This document shows positions 44,787-56,646 of a DNA stretch of 64,000 nt, piece after piece. The first letter of the stretch is position 1. Every line of letters begins with the position of its first letter. Source of the stretch: Escherichia coli (GTDB lineage: Bacteria; Pseudomonadota; Gammaproteobacteria; Enterobacterales; Enterobacteriaceae); contig NZ_AP027764.1 in assembly GCF_036503815.1 (NCBI RefSeq), forward strand, positions 3,224,001-3,288,000. Reading direction: 5' to 3'. Under the pieces are notes generated by a model. That model ran no database searches. It had not been told where the DNA came from and saw only the letters and a program-made list of their open reading frames with translations. The position numbers and the translations under genes were made by a program.

Positions 44787-44820
44787 CCTCTCCCCTCTGG
44801 GGAGAGGATTAGGGTGAGGG
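44787..44820. repeat. GC-rich hairpin repeat between glnH and glnP
   Basis: Stem CCTCTCCCC / GGGGAGAGG with loop TCT, followed by ATTAGGGTGAGGGG. This CTCTCCCC...TTAGGGTGAGG pattern recurs between genes in enterobacterial genomes. Here it can act as an mRNA stabiliser or attenuator inside the operon. Confidence 0.7.
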
Positions 44821-44891
44821 GCGCAAACCCGCTCCGGGGCCATTAATTACCCTGAATTTGATTATTTACACCACGGTAACAGGAACAACAT

Positions 44892-45551
44892 ATGCAGTTT
44901 GACTGGAGTGCCATCTGGCCTGCCATTCCGCTTCTGATTGAAGGTGCCAAAATGACCCTGTGGATTTCGGTCCTCGGTCTGGCTGGCGGCCTGGTGATCG
45001 GATTGCTGGCAGGTTTTGCACGCACCTTCGGTGGTTGGATAGCCAACCACGTCGCGCTGGTCTTTATTGAAGTGATCCGCGGCACACCTATCGTCGTCCA
45101 GGTGATGTTTATCTACTTTGCCCTGCCGATGGCGTTTAACGACTTACGCATCGACCCGTTTACTGCGGCGGTGGTCACCATCATGATCAACTCCGGCGCG
45201 TACATTGCAGAAATCACGCGTGGTGCGGTGCTGTCTATTCACAAAGGTTTTCGTGAAGCAGGACTGGCGCTCGGTCTTTCACGTTGGGAAACCATTCGCT
45301 ACGTCATTTTACCGCTGGCACTGCGTCGTATGCTGCCGCCGCTGGGTAACCAGTGGATCATCAGCATTAAAGACACCTCGCTGTTTATTGTTATCGGCGT
45401 GGCGGAACTGACCCGTCAGGGGCAAGAAATTATTGCCGGTAACTTCCGCGCCCTTGAGATCTGGAGCGCCGTGGCGGTGTTCTATCTGATTATTACCCTG
45501 GTGCTGAGCTTTATTCTGCGTCGTCTGGAAAGAAGGATGAAAATCCTGTGA
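44892..45551 (+). CDS. glnP: GlnP, glutamine ABC transporter permease
   Basis: 219 residues with about five membrane helices, His/Glu/Gln amino-acid permease type. The EAA loop [22 protein letters not shown] that docks on GlnQ is visible. The stop codon overlaps the glnQ GTG by 4 nt (GTGA). It forms the membrane channel of the high-affinity glutamine importer. Confidence 0.97.
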
Positions 45552-46270
45552 TTGAATTTAAAAACGTCTCCAAGCATTTTGGTCCAACCCAGGTGCTGCA
45601 CAATATCGATTTGAACATTGCCCAGGGCGAAGTCGTGGTGATTATCGGGCCGTCCGGTTCCGGTAAATCTACCCTGCTGCGTTGCATCAACAAACTGGAA
45701 GAAATCACCTCCGGCGATCTGATTGTCGATGGCCTGAAGGTTAACGATCCGAAAGTTGACGAGCGCCTGATTCGCCAGGAAGCGGGTATGGTGTTCCAGC
45801 AGTTTTACCTCTTCCCGCATCTGACGGCGCTGGAAAACGTGATGTTTGGTCCGCTACGCGTGCGTGGCGCGAACAAAGAAGAGGCGGAAAAACTGGCGCG
45901 TGAGCTGCTTGCGAAAGTCGGTCTGGCAGAACGTGCACATCACTACCCTTCCGAACTTTCTGGTGGTCAACAGCAGCGTGTGGCGATCGCCCGCGCGCTG
46001 GCGGTGAAGCCGAAAATGATGCTGTTTGATGAACCGACTTCCGCTCTTGACCCGGAACTGCGCCATGAAGTGCTGAAGGTTATGCAGGATCTGGCTGAAG
46101 AAGGGATGACGATGGTGATCGTGACCCACGAAATCGGTTTTGCCGAGAAAGTCGCTTCGCGCCTGATCTTTATCGACAAAGGCCGGATTGCGGAAGATGG
46201 CGACCCGCAGGTGTTGATCAAGAACCCGCCGAGCCAGCGCTTGCAGGAATTTTTGCAGCACGTCTCTTAA
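45548..46270 (+). CDS. glnQ: GlnQ, glutamine ABC transporter ATPase
   Basis: 240 residues from GTG 45548. It has Walker [11 protein letters not shown]-loop QQFYLFPH, signature [15 protein letters not shown], Walker [14 protein letters not shown] and the switch His in VTHE, all intact. It drives glutamine uptake through GlnP. It is last in glnHPQ, and a hairpin follows. Confidence 0.97.
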
Positions 46271-46277
46271 CTTCTCA

Positions 46278-46303
46278 GCCTCCCTTTCCCCCGAAAGGGA
46301 GGC
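46278..46303 (+). terminator. Hairpin after glnQ
   Basis: Perfect 11-bp stem GCCTCCCTTTC / GAAAGGGAGGC with loop CCCC, eight bases after the stop. No T-run follows, so read-through to ybiO is possible. Confidence 0.6.
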
Positions 46304-46386
46304 ACACCAGATTCCTCTCATTTAAAATCGCCCCTCCCCCAGCATCTATACTTATCTTTTTGCTCTGTTTTCTCACTGGAGGAGTC

Positions 46387-48612
46387 ATGCGGTGGATCCT
46401 GTTCATCCTCTTCTGCCTGCTGGGCGCACCTGCCCACGCGGTATCCATACCGGGCGTTACAACCACAACGACAACGGACTCAACGACTGAACCGGCCCCG
46501 GAACCGGATATCGAACAAAAAAAAGCGGCCTATGGCGCACTGGCGGATGTGCTGGATAATGACACCTCGCGTAAAGAGTTGATCGACCAGTTGCGCACCG
46601 TCGCCGCGACGCCCCCTGCGGAACCCGTACCGAAGATCGTGCCGCCGACGCTGGTTGAAGAGCAAACTGTGCTGCAAAAAGTCACCGAAGTCAGCCGCCA
46701 TTATGGTGAAGCCCTTTCCGCCCGCTTCGGACAACTTTATCGCAATATCACCGGCTCCCCGCATAAGCCGTTTAATCCACAAACCTTCAGCAATGCGTTG
46801 ACCCATTTTTCAATGTTAGCGGTATTAGTGTTTGGTTTTTACTGGCTGATTCGCCTGTGCGCACTTCCGCTGTATCGCAAAATGGGCCAGTGGGCGCGGC
46901 AAAAAAATCGTGAGCGCAGTAACTGGTTGCAGCTTCCGGCGATGATTATCGGGGCGTTTATTATCGACCTGCTGTTACTGGCACTGACATTATTTGTCGG
47001 TCAGGTTTTAAGCGATAACCTGAATGCGGGCAGTCGCACCATCGCTTTCCAACAAAGTTTGTTTCTCAACGCCTTTGCCCTGATTGAATTTTTCAAAGCC
47101 GTACTACGCCTGATTTTTTGCCCCAACGTGGCGGAGCTGCGCCCGTTCACGATTCAGGACGAAAGCGCCCGTTACTGGAGTCGTCGCCTGAGCTGGTTAA
47201 GCAGCCTGATTGGGTATGGTCTGATTGTGGCAGTGCCGATTATCTCTAATCAGGTGAATGTACAGATAGGTGCGCTGGCGAACGTCATCATTATGCTGTG
47301 CATGACGGTCTGGGCGTTGTACCTGATCTTTCGTAATAAAAAAGAGATTACCCAGCATTTGCTCAACTTCGCGGAGCATTCGCTGGCCTTTTTCAGCCTG
47401 TTTATTCGCGCTTTTGCGCTGGTGTGGCACTGGTTGGCAAGCGCCTATTTTATCGTGCTGTTTTTCTTTTCGTTGTTCGATCCGGGCAACAGCCTGAAAT
47501 TTATGATGGGTGCAACGGTACGCAGCCTGGCGATTATTGGTATCGCCGCGTTTGTTTCCGGTATGTTTTCCCGCTGGCTGGCGAAAACCATCACTCTCTC
47601 GCCACATACTCAGCGTAATTATCCGGAACTGCAAAAACGGCTGAACGGCTGGCTGTCGGCGGCACTGAAAACGGCGCGTATTCTGACCGTCTGCGTGGCG
47701 GTGATGTTGCTGTTGAGCGCATGGGGATTGTTCGATTTCTGGAACTGGCTGCAAAACGGCGCGGGGCAGAAAACCGTAGATATCCTGATCCGTATCGCAC
47801 TCATCCTTTTCTTCTCGGCGGTTGGCTGGACGGTGCTCGCCAGTTTGATCGAAAACCGGCTGGCTTCGGATATTCATGGCCGCCCGCTACCGAGCGCCCG
47901 CACGCGTACTCTGCTGACGCTGTTTCGCAACGCGCTGGCGGTGATTATCAGTACCATCACCATCATGATTGTGTTGTCAGAAATCGGCGTTAATATCGCG
48001 CCATTGCTGGCAGGTGCTGGTGCATTGGGGCTGGCTATCTCTTTTGGTTCGCAAACGCTGGTGAAAGATATTATCACCGGGGTATTTATTCAGTTTGAAA
48101 ACGGCATGAACACTGGAGATTTGGTGACTATCGGGCCGCTGACCGGCACTGTGGAACGGATGTCGATTCGCTCCGTGGGCGTACGCCAGGATACCGGGGC
48201 GTATCACATCATTCCGTGGTCTTCGATTACCACCTTTGCTAACTTTGTCCGCGGCATTGGTTCGGTAGTGGCAAATTACGATGTTGATCGCCATGAAGAT
48301 GCTGATAAAGCCAATCAGGCACTGAAAGATGCGGTAGCGGAATTAATGGAAAACGAAGAAATTCGCGGGCTGATTATTGGTGAACCGAATTTTGCCGGGA
48401 TTGTCGGCTTAAGCAATACCGCGTTTACACTGCGTGTTTCGTTCACCACGCTGCCACTCAAACAGTGGACGGTACGCTTTGCCCTCGACAGCCAGGTGAA
48501 AAAACATTTCGACCTGGCGGGCGTTCGCGCGCCAGTGCAGACTTATCAGGTGCTGCCTGCTCCGGGCGCGACCCCGGCTGAACCGTTGCCGCCGGGGGAA
48601 CCAACGCTTTAA
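46387..48612 (+). CDS. ybiO: YbiO, MscS-family mechanosensitive channel
   Basis: 741 residues from ATG 46387 with TGGAGGAG ribosome-binding site; an in-frame start nine codons upstream overlaps it. The signal peptide ends at AHA (about residue 18), then a periplasmic Thr/Pro-rich stretch and about ten membrane helices. The MscS pore helix region AGAGALGLAISFGSQTLVKD and the beta/cytoplasmic vestibule follow. It opens under membrane tension with moderate conductance. Its last four bases overlap the end of converging rlmF. Confidence 0.95.
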   Translation: MRWILFILFCLLGAPAHAVSIPGVTTTTTTDSTTEPAPEPDIEQKKAAYGALADVLDNDTSRKELIDQLRTVAATPPAEPVPKIVPPTLVEEQTVLQKVTEVSRHYGEALSARFGQLYRNITGSPHKPFNPQTFSNALTHFSMLAVLVFGFYWLIRLCALPLYRKMGQWARQKNRERSNWLQLPAMIIGAFIIDLLLLALTLFVGQVLSDNLNAGSRTIAFQQSLFLNAFALIEFFKAVLRLIFCPNVAELRPFTIQDESARYWSRRLSWLSSLIGYGLIVAVPIISNQVNVQIGALANVIIMLCMTVWALYLIFRNKKEITQHLLNFAEHSLAFFSLFIRAFALVWHWLASAYFIVLFFFSLFDPGNSLKFMMGATVRSLAIIGIAAFVSGMFSRWLAKTITLSPHTQRNYPELQKRLNGWLSAALKTARILTVCVAVMLLLSAWGLFDFWNWLQNGAGQKTVDILIRIALILFFSAVGWTVLASLIENRLASDIHGRPLPSARTRTLLTLFRNALAVIISTITIMIVLSEIGVNIAPLLAGAGALGLAISFGSQTLVKDIITGVFIQFENGMNTGDLVTIGPLTGTVERMSIRSVGVRQDTGAYHIIPWSSITTFANFVRGIGSVVANYDVDRHEDADKANQALKDAVAELMENEEIRGLIIGEPNFAGIVGLSNTAFTLRVSFTTLPLKQWTVRFALDSQVKKHFDLAGVRAPVQTYQVLPAPGATPAEPLPPGEPTL

Positions 48613-49535
48613 CGCTGGCGATTGACAAAACGGCGGCGCTGCTCGTCGTTCATAAAGGTCCAGGCAATAAAGCGACTCTGCTTTTGCCCCTGGGCCATCT
48701 CTTTTTTAACCACTTTCACCGCGCCCACGTCCGTCAGAGCACGATACAACGGCGGTAAGTTTTCGCCACGAGATACCAGTGAGGTAAACCACATCACCTG
48801 CTTCGCGAAGCCTTTGCTCTCTTCAATCATCTTTTTGATAAAAGCCACTTCACCGCCTTCACACCACAACTCCTGTTGCTGACCACCAAAGTTCAATGCA
48901 TCGTCTTTGTTCAGCCCCAGATTACGCCGTTTACGCTCACTACCCGCCCGTGCCGCAGCGGCGGAATCGTGGAATGGCGGGTTACACAAGGTCGCGTCGT
49001 ATTGCTCGTTTTTGTGGATAATACCGTTAAAAATCGCCCCGCTCTCTTTTTGCCGACGCAGACGAATGGCGCGATTAAGCCCCGGATTAGCGCTGATGAT
49101 CGCCTGCGCGCTGCTTAACGCCTGGCTGCTGGTTTCACTACCGGTAAAACGCCAGCCATATTCATGTACGCCAATCAGCGGGTAAATACAGTTCGCACCA
49201 ACGCCGATATCCAGAATGCTGGCATTAGCTGGAATTGTTCCGCTTGCTTCAGCCAGTAAATCGGCAAGGTGATGAATGTAATCTGCCCGACCTGGCACTG
49301 GCGGGCAGAGAAAACCGTCCGGGATATCCCAGTTCGCTACGGCGTAAAAATGGGCCAGCAACGCCTTATTGAGCGCCTTCACCGCCAGCGGATTGGCAAA
49401 GTCTACGCTTTGCTCCCCGGCAGGTGTAAGCGTGAGGAATTGCCTGAGTTCAGAATTGACCTGACAAAGCGTGGCAAGATCGTAGCGGCTGTGATGACGG
49501 TTGCGCGGATGCAACCCCGGTTTCTGGGCGGACAT
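48609..49535 (-). CDS. rlmF: RlmF (YbiN), 23S rRNA m6A1618 methyltransferase
   Basis: 308 residues from ATG 49535 with a GGAGAATG upstream context; a frame open 30 codons further is rejected. SAM motif I is LDIGVGANCIYP, and the catalytic N6-adenine motif is NPPF (CNPPFHDS). The basic C-terminus suits RNA binding. It methylates A1618 in the large-subunit rRNA. It converges on ybiO with a 4-nt overlap. Confidence 0.96.
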   Translation of the reverse strand: MSAQKPGLHPRNRHHSRYDLATLCQVNSELRQFLTLTPAGEQSVDFANPLAVKALNKALLAHFYAVANWDIPDGFLCPPVPGRADYIHHLADLLAEASGTIPANASILDIGVGANCIYPLIGVHEYGWRFTGSETSSQALSSAQAIISANPGLNRAIRLRRQKESGAIFNGIIHKNEQYDATLCNPPFHDSAAAARAGSERKRRNLGLNKDDALNFGGQQQELWCEGGEVAFIKKMIEESKGFAKQVMWFTSLVSRGENLPPLYRALTDVGAVKVVKKEMAQGQKQSRFIAWTFMNDEQRRRFVNRQR

Positions 49536-49810
49536 AGCATTCTCCTTTAAGCAGCGGCGTAAGATACCCGCATAACGCGACAGGGTAAATATCTGGCGTC
49601 GTGTATCATGCGCAAAATATGCCACTTATCTTGTTACCCCATCAATTCATCATAAAAATCAGCATCATGCATGTCATTGATTTGTCTTATTTTGTAAAAA
49701 TATATCGTTCAAAAAACAAGCACATCTCTGTCAATTTTTTGCGTCATTTTCATCGTCCAGGCGACCTACACTTATCAGGCACTACCCGTTGTATTTATGA
49801 GGATGTCATT

Positions 49811-50071
49811 ATGAAAAAGTGCCTCACACTACTGATTGCCACCGTCCTGAGCGGAATCTCTCTCACGGCTTATGCCGCACAACCAATGAGTAACCTGGAC
49901 AGCGGTCAGCTACGGCCCGCCGGTACCGTTTCGGCAACTGGCGCATCAAATCTAAGCGATCTGGAGGATAAACTGGCAGAAAAAGCGCGCGAACAAGGCG
50001 CGAAAGGTTATGTCATTAATTCCGCAGGCGGAAATGACCAGATGTTCGGTACTGCAACCATCTACAAATAA
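49811..50071 (+). CDS. mcbA: McbA (YbiM), small secreted DUF1471 protein
   Basis: 86 residues from ATG 49811 with ATGAGGATG upstream. The signal peptide is cleaved after AYA (about residue 22). The mature part is the DUF1471/YhcN fold with SDLEDKLAEKAREQGAKGYVI and the end GTATIYK. McbA affects colanic acid and biofilm and is repressed by McbR. It is a paralogue of YbiJ at 53942-54202, which has the same ending. The 275 bp upstream are AT-rich with no gene. Confidence 0.94.
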   Translation: MKKCLTLLIATVLSGISLTAYAAQPMSNLDSGQLRPAGTVSATGASNLSDLEDKLAEKAREQGAKGYVINSAGGNDQMFGTATIYK

Positions 50072-50204
50072 CCCCACCAACGTAACTGCATTCGCCTCTG
50101 GATGCAGTTTTCGCCTGTTTTGTAATCAAAAAACATCAAATATGAACGCAATGTAAATAAATGTATTTCTTTTTCGCGCAATGGGTGATAGAAAATCGCG
50201 CCAA

Positions 50205-50233
50205 GTGATAATGCTTATCAAAATTATTATCAC
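50205..50233. promoter_or_regulatory. Fur box upstream of fiu
   Basis: The tract opens with GTGATAATGCTTATC and closes with AATTATTATCAC, giving overlapping GATAAT/ATTATC hexamers typical of Fur binding. It lies about 100 bp before the fiu ATG. Repression by Fe-Fur is the known control of fiu. Confidence 0.85.
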
Positions 50234-50335
50234 TTGCACGAACACTATCACGGGATTAACAGTGGCATCGCATCCGCAGAGAGGCTTTCTCGTGACAGTG
50301 AAAATTTCAACATATAAGAAAAAGTCACCTGCAAA

Positions 50336-52618
50336 ATGGAAAACAATCGCAATTTCCCTGCCAGACAATTTCATTCGCTCACGTTCTTTGCCGGTCTTTG
50401 TATTGGTATTACGCCTGTGGCACAGGCACTCGCCGCCGAAGGGCAAACTAACGCGGATGACACGCTGGTTGTCGAAGCATCAACGCCTTCGCTTTATGCA
50501 CCACAACAATCTGCCGATCCGAAATTCTCGCGTCCGGTAGCGGATACGACCCGCACGATGACGGTGATTTCTGAACAAGTGATTAAAGATCAGGGCGCAA
50601 CCAACCTTACCGATGCGCTCAAAAACGTCCCCGGAGTGGGTGCGTTTTTTGCTGGTGAGAACGGTAACTCCACCACTGGCGACGCCATTTATATGCGCGG
50701 TGCCGATACTTCTAACAGTATTTATATTGATGGGATTCGCGATATCGGCAGCGTCTCACGCGACACCTTCAATACCGAACAGGTCGAAGTGATTAAAGGG
50801 CCGTCCGGCACCGACTACGGGCGCAGCGCGCCGACGGGCTCGATCAATATGATCAGCAAGCAGCCGCGCAATGATTCAGGCATTGACGCTTCCGCCAGTA
50901 TTGGCAGCGCCTGGTTCCGCCGCGGCACGCTGGACGTCAATCAGGTCATTGGTGATACCACCGCGGTGCGCCTGAATGTGATGGGTGAAAAAACGCACGA
51001 TGCCGGACGCGACAAAGTTAAAAATGAGCGTTACGGCGTCGCCCCTTCTGTAGCTTTTGGCCTTGGCACAGCGAATCGTTTGTATCTTAATTATCTGCAT
51101 GTCACCCAGCACAACACGCCAGACGGCGGCATTCCGACCATCGGTTTGCCGGGCTATTCTGCCCCATCTGCGGGAACGGCGGCCCTGAATCATTCCGGAA
51201 AAGTTGATACGCATAACTTTTACGGCACGGATTCCGATTACGACGATTCGACCACCGACACCGCTACCATGCGTTTTGAGCACGACATTAGCGAGAACAC
51301 CACTATTCGCAACACTACGCGTTGGTCGCGCGTGAAGCAGGATTACCTGATGACGGCGATTATGGGCGGGGCGTCGAATATTACCCAGCCCACCAGCAAT
51401 GTGGATAGCTGGACCTGGTCCCGTATTGCGAATACTAAAGATGTGAGTAATAAAATTCTCACCAACCAGACCAACCTGACCTCGACGTTCTATACCGGCT
51501 CTATCGGTCATGATGTCAGTACCGGCGTGGAATTTACCCGTGAAACACAAACCAACTACGGCGTTAATCCGCTGACGTTACCCGCGGTGAATATTTATCA
51601 TCCTGACAGCAGCATTCATCCTGGCGGCCTGACGCGCAACGGCGCAAACGCCAATGGTCAGACGGACACCTTCGCAATTTATGCTTTCGATACGCTGCAA
51701 ATCACCCGTGATTTTGAGTTGAACGGCGGGATCCGTCTGGATAATTATCATACTGAATATGACAGTGCCACCGCCTGCGGCGGCAGTGGCCGAGGTGCCG
51801 TTACCTGCCCAGCTGGCGTGGCGAAAGGTTCTCCGGTCACCACTGTTGACACCGCCAAGTCTGGCAATCTGGTGAACTGGAAAGCCGGGGCGCTGTATCA
51901 CCTGACGGAAAACGGCAATGTCTATATTAACTATGCCGTTTCCCAACAGCCGCCGGGCGGAAACAACTTCGCCCTTGCGCAGTCTGGCAGCGGTAACAGT
52001 GCCAACCGTACCGATTTTAAACCGCAAAAAGCCAACACCAGCGAGATTGGCACCAAATGGCAGGTTCTGGATAAACGCCTGTTGCTCACCGCCGCGCTGT
52101 TCCGTACTGATATCGAAAATGAAGTTGAGCAAAATGATGACGGAACTTACTCGCAATACGGTAAGAAACGCGTCGAAGGCTATGAGATATCCGTGGCCGG
52201 GAATATCACTCCCGCGTGGCAGGTGATTGGCGGCTATACCCAGCAAAAAGCAACCATCAAAAACGGCAAAGATGTTGCCCAGGATGGCTCCTCATCGCTG
52301 CCGTATACCCCGGAGCACGCCTTTACCTTATGGAGCCAGTATCAGGCAACCGATGATATTTCCGTTGGTGCGGGCGCACGCTATATCGGCAGTATGCATA
52401 AAGGTTCTGACGGCGCGGTGGGAACGCCAGCGTTTACCGAAGGTTATTGGGTCGCCGACGCTAAACTGGGGTATCGGGTTAATCGCAATCTCGACTTCCA
52501 GCTAAACGTCTACAACCTGTTTGATACCGATTACGTCGCCTCAATCAACAAGAGCGGCTACCGTTATCACCCGGGCGAGCCAAGAACCTTCTTGCTCACG
52601 GCCAATATGCATTTCTGA
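50336..52618 (+). CDS. fiu: Fiu, TonB-dependent catecholate siderophore receptor
   Basis: 760 residues with a signal peptide (cleavage after ALA near residue 33). The TonB box DDTLVVEA is followed by the plug domain (TRTMTVISEQ, NVPGVGAF, VEVIKGPSGTDYG). A 22-strand barrel ends in the terminal Phe of TANMHF. It imports ferric complexes of dihydroxybenzoyl-serine and related catecholates, and catechol-bearing antibiotics enter by it. ybiX follows 41 bp later; the Fur box lies upstream. Confidence 0.97.
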   Translation: MENNRNFPARQFHSLTFFAGLCIGITPVAQALAAEGQTNADDTLVVEASTPSLYAPQQSADPKFSRPVADTTRTMTVISEQVIKDQGATNLTDALKNVPGVGAFFAGENGNSTTGDAIYMRGADTSNSIYIDGIRDIGSVSRDTFNTEQVEVIKGPSGTDYGRSAPTGSINMISKQPRNDSGIDASASIGSAWFRRGTLDVNQVIGDTTAVRLNVMGEKTHDAGRDKVKNERYGVAPSVAFGLGTANRLYLNYLHVTQHNTPDGGIPTIGLPGYSAPSAGTAALNHSGKVDTHNFYGTDSDYDDSTTDTATMRFEHDISENTTIRNTTRWSRVKQDYLMTAIMGGASNITQPTSNVDSWTWSRIANTKDVSNKILTNQTNLTSTFYTGSIGHDVSTGVEFTRETQTNYGVNPLTLPAVNIYHPDSSIHPGGLTRNGANANGQTDTFAIYAFDTLQITRDFELNGGIRLDNYHTEYDSATACGGSGRGAVTCPAGVAKGSPVTTVDTAKSGNLVNWKAGALYHLTENGNVYINYAVSQQPPGGNNFALAQSGSGNSANRTDFKPQKANTSEIGTKWQVLDKRLLLTAALFRTDIENEVEQNDDGTYSQYGKKRVEGYEISVAGNITPAWQVIGGYTQQKATIKNGKDVAQDGSSSLPYTPEHAFTLWSQYQATDDISVGAGARYIGSMHKGSDGAVGTPAFTEGYWVADAKLGYRVNRNLDFQLNVYNLFDTDYVASINKSGYRYHPGEPRTFLLTANMHF

Positions 52619-52659
52619 TTCAGATGTGGGGCGCAGGCCCCACTTTTTGGAGAACTTGT

Positions 52660-53337
52660 ATGATGTACCACATTCCCGGCGTGCTATCGCCAAAGGACGT
52701 CGCCCGGTTTCGCGAACAACTGGAACAAGCCGAATGGGTGGATGGACGCGTCACCACCGGCGCACAAGGTGCGCAAGTTAAGAACAATCAACAGGTAGAC
52801 ACCCGCAGCACGTTATACGCCGCCCTGCAAAATGAGGTGCTGAACGCGGTTAACCAACATGCTTTGTTCTTTGCCGCGGCCTTGCCGCGTACCCTTTCCA
52901 CGCCGCTGTTTAATCGCTATCAGAACAATGAAACCTATGGTTTCCATGTGGATGGCGCAGTACGCAGCCATCCACAAAACGGCTGGATGCGTACTGACCT
53001 TTCTGCCACACTGTTTTTAAGCGATCCACAAAGCTACGACGGCGGCGAACTGGTCGTTAATGACACCTTCGGGCAACATCGGGTAAAACTTCCGGCAGGC
53101 GATCTCGTGTTGTATCCCTCCAGCAGCTTGCACTGCGTGACACCCGTAACCCGCGGCGTACGAGTGGCATCATTTATGTGGATCCAGTCGATGATCCGTG
53201 ATGATAAAAAGCGCGCCATGCTGTTTGAACTGGACAACAATATTCAGTCGCTGAAAAGCCGCTACGGCGAAAGTGAAGAGATCCTGTCGCTGCTCAATCT
53301 TTATCATAATCTGCTGCGGGAATGGTCGGAGATCTGA
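52660..53337 (+). CDS. ybiX: YbiX (PiuC-like), Fe/2-oxoglutarate PKHD-type hydroxylase
   Basis: 225 residues from ATG 52660, preceded by TGGAGA. The double-stranded beta-helix dioxygenase site is intact: H96-x-D98 (FHVDGA), distal H158 (SSLHCV) and the 2-oxoglutarate Arg at 168 (RGVRVA). The PiuC family is always found beside catecholate siderophore receptors. It lies just after fiu and is presumably in the same Fur-controlled mRNA. The substrate is unproven; siderophore processing is the usual guess. Confidence 0.94.
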   Translation: MMYHIPGVLSPKDVARFREQLEQAEWVDGRVTTGAQGAQVKNNQQVDTRSTLYAALQNEVLNAVNQHALFFAAALPRTLSTPLFNRYQNNETYGFHVDGAVRSHPQNGWMRTDLSATLFLSDPQSYDGGELVVNDTFGQHRVKLPAGDLVLYPSSSLHCVTPVTRGVRVASFMWIQSMIRDDKKRAMLFELDNNIQSLKSRYGESEEILSLLNLYHNLLREWSEI

Positions 53338-53410
53338 CGCTTGAACTGCCCGAGTTCGCCCCTATATTAGCTACACTTAACTGTACAAGTATTGATATGG
53401 GGAGGACGAT

Positions 53411-53677
53411 ATGGCATCCGGTTGGGCTAACGATGACGCCGTCAACGAACAGATCAACAGTACAATTGAAGATGCGATTGCTCGTGCCCGGGGTGAAATT
53501 CCGCGTGGCGAAAGCCTGTATGAATGTGAAGAGTGCGGAGCCCCCATCCCGCAAGCCCGTCGGGAAGCCATTCCTGGTGTGCGCTTATGCATTCATTGTC
53601 AGCAGGAGAAAGATTTACAAAAACCAGCTTATACAGGATATAATCGCAGAGGTTCGAAAGACAGCCAGTTACGTTAA
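53411..53677 (+). CDS. ybiI: YbiI, DksA/TraR-type zinc-finger protein
   Basis: 88 residues. The C4 zinc finger has C39-x2-C42 and C60-x2-C63 (CEECGAPIPQ...CIHC), preceded by a short helix with acidic residues. This is the small TraR-like subgroup that can reach the RNA-polymerase secondary channel. GGGGAGGA is its ribosome-binding site. It follows ybiX by 73 bp and may belong to the fiu unit. Confidence 0.94.
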   Translation: MASGWANDDAVNEQINSTIEDAIARARGEIPRGESLYECEECGAPIPQARREAIPGVRLCIHCQQEKDLQKPAYTGYNRRGSKDSQLR

Positions 53678-53941
53678 CTGCAACTGGCGGGATGTATAGT
53701 GAGTATAATTTGTATTTTGCGTGGCATTTCGTGCCTTTAACGCTGCCGTGACTGCCACGCTGCATAAAACAAGTCCATAAGTACAACAAATAAATGGTTT
53801 ATCAGTATGTTAGATATCAATCAATTTATTTGAACAAGGCGGTCAATTCTCTTCGATTTTATCTCTCGTAAAAAAACGTGATACTCATCACATCGACGAA
53901 ACAACGTCACTTAAACAAAAATCACCTGCGAGAGATTAATT

Positions 53942-54202
53942 ATGAAAACTATCAATACTGTTGTTGCTGCTATGGCTCTTTCAACTCTGTCCTTTGGCGT
54001 GTTCGCGGCGGAACCGGTAACGGCATCCCAGGCACAGAACATGAATAAAATCGGCGTGGTTTCTGCCGATGGTGCATCCACCCTCGATGCCCTGGAAGCG
54101 AAACTGGCTGAGAAAGCTGCGGCTGCTGGTGCTAGTGGATACAGCATCACTTCTGCCACCAACAACAATAAATTAAGCGGTACCGCGGTTATCTATAAGT
54201 AA
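53942..54202 (+). CDS. ybiJ: YbiJ, small secreted DUF1471 protein
   Basis: 86 residues; signal peptide cleaved after VFA (about residue 22). The mature part has the DUF1471 fold with STLDALEAKLAEKAAAAGASGYSI and the end GTAVIYK. It is a paralogue of McbA at 49811-50071, with equal length and matching ends. Function is unknown; relatives respond to stress and biofilm growth. GAGAGATT serves as ribosome-binding site. The 264 bp upstream show no gene. Confidence 0.94.
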   Translation: MKTINTVVAAMALSTLSFGVFAAEPVTASQAQNMNKIGVVSADGASTLDALEAKLAEKAAAAGASGYSITSATNNNKLSGTAVIYK

Positions 54203-54205
54203 TTC

Positions 54206-54325
54206 GTAGGACGGATAAGGCGTTGACGCCGCATCCGGCAACAGGTGCCTGATGCGACGCTACCGCGTCTTATCAGGCCTACAAAATCCGAACCGTTGGA
54301 CGGATCAGGCGTTTACGCTACGTCC
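54206..54325. repeat. BIME with three REP-type palindromes after ybiJ
   Basis: REP 1 at 54206-54240 (GTAGGACGGATAAGGCG then TTGACGCCGCATCCGGCA), REP 2 at 54247-54283 in the opposite sense (GCCTGATGCGACGC, then GCGTCTTATCAGGC), and a third, degenerate copy at 54298-54325 (GGACGGATCAGGCG). Classic 3'-end mosaic element. Confidence 0.9.
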
Positions 54326-54402
54326 AGCACAAGTATTTCCCTGTCTGTTTGCCGACAGACGCATATGCTCTAACCCTCATTGATCCTATGTTACCCTTGT
54401 TT

Positions 54403-54430
54403 GCCCGTCCGTCACTGGACGGGCTTTTTT

Positions 54431-54432
<2 letters not shown>
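54403..54432 (+). terminator. Intrinsic terminator before ybiC 3' end
   Basis: 8-bp stem GCCCGTCC / GGACGGGC with loop GTCACT and eight T at 54425-54432. It terminates rightward transcription from ybiJ; its T-run runs into the stop codon of converging ybiC. Confidence 0.9.
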
Positions 54433-55517
<1,085 letters not shown>

Positions 55518-55525
55518 ATTAACTC

Positions 55526-55651
<126 letters not shown>

Positions 55652-55656
55652 GAAAA

Positions 55657-56619
<963 letters not shown>

Positions 56620-56646
56620 TTACGACTCCTTACCTGACTCACATCA

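Noticed and set aside
54206..54325. CRISPR-like repeat cluster
   Set aside because: The repeats are REP palindromes in alternating orientation with irregular spacing, not direct repeats with spacers.
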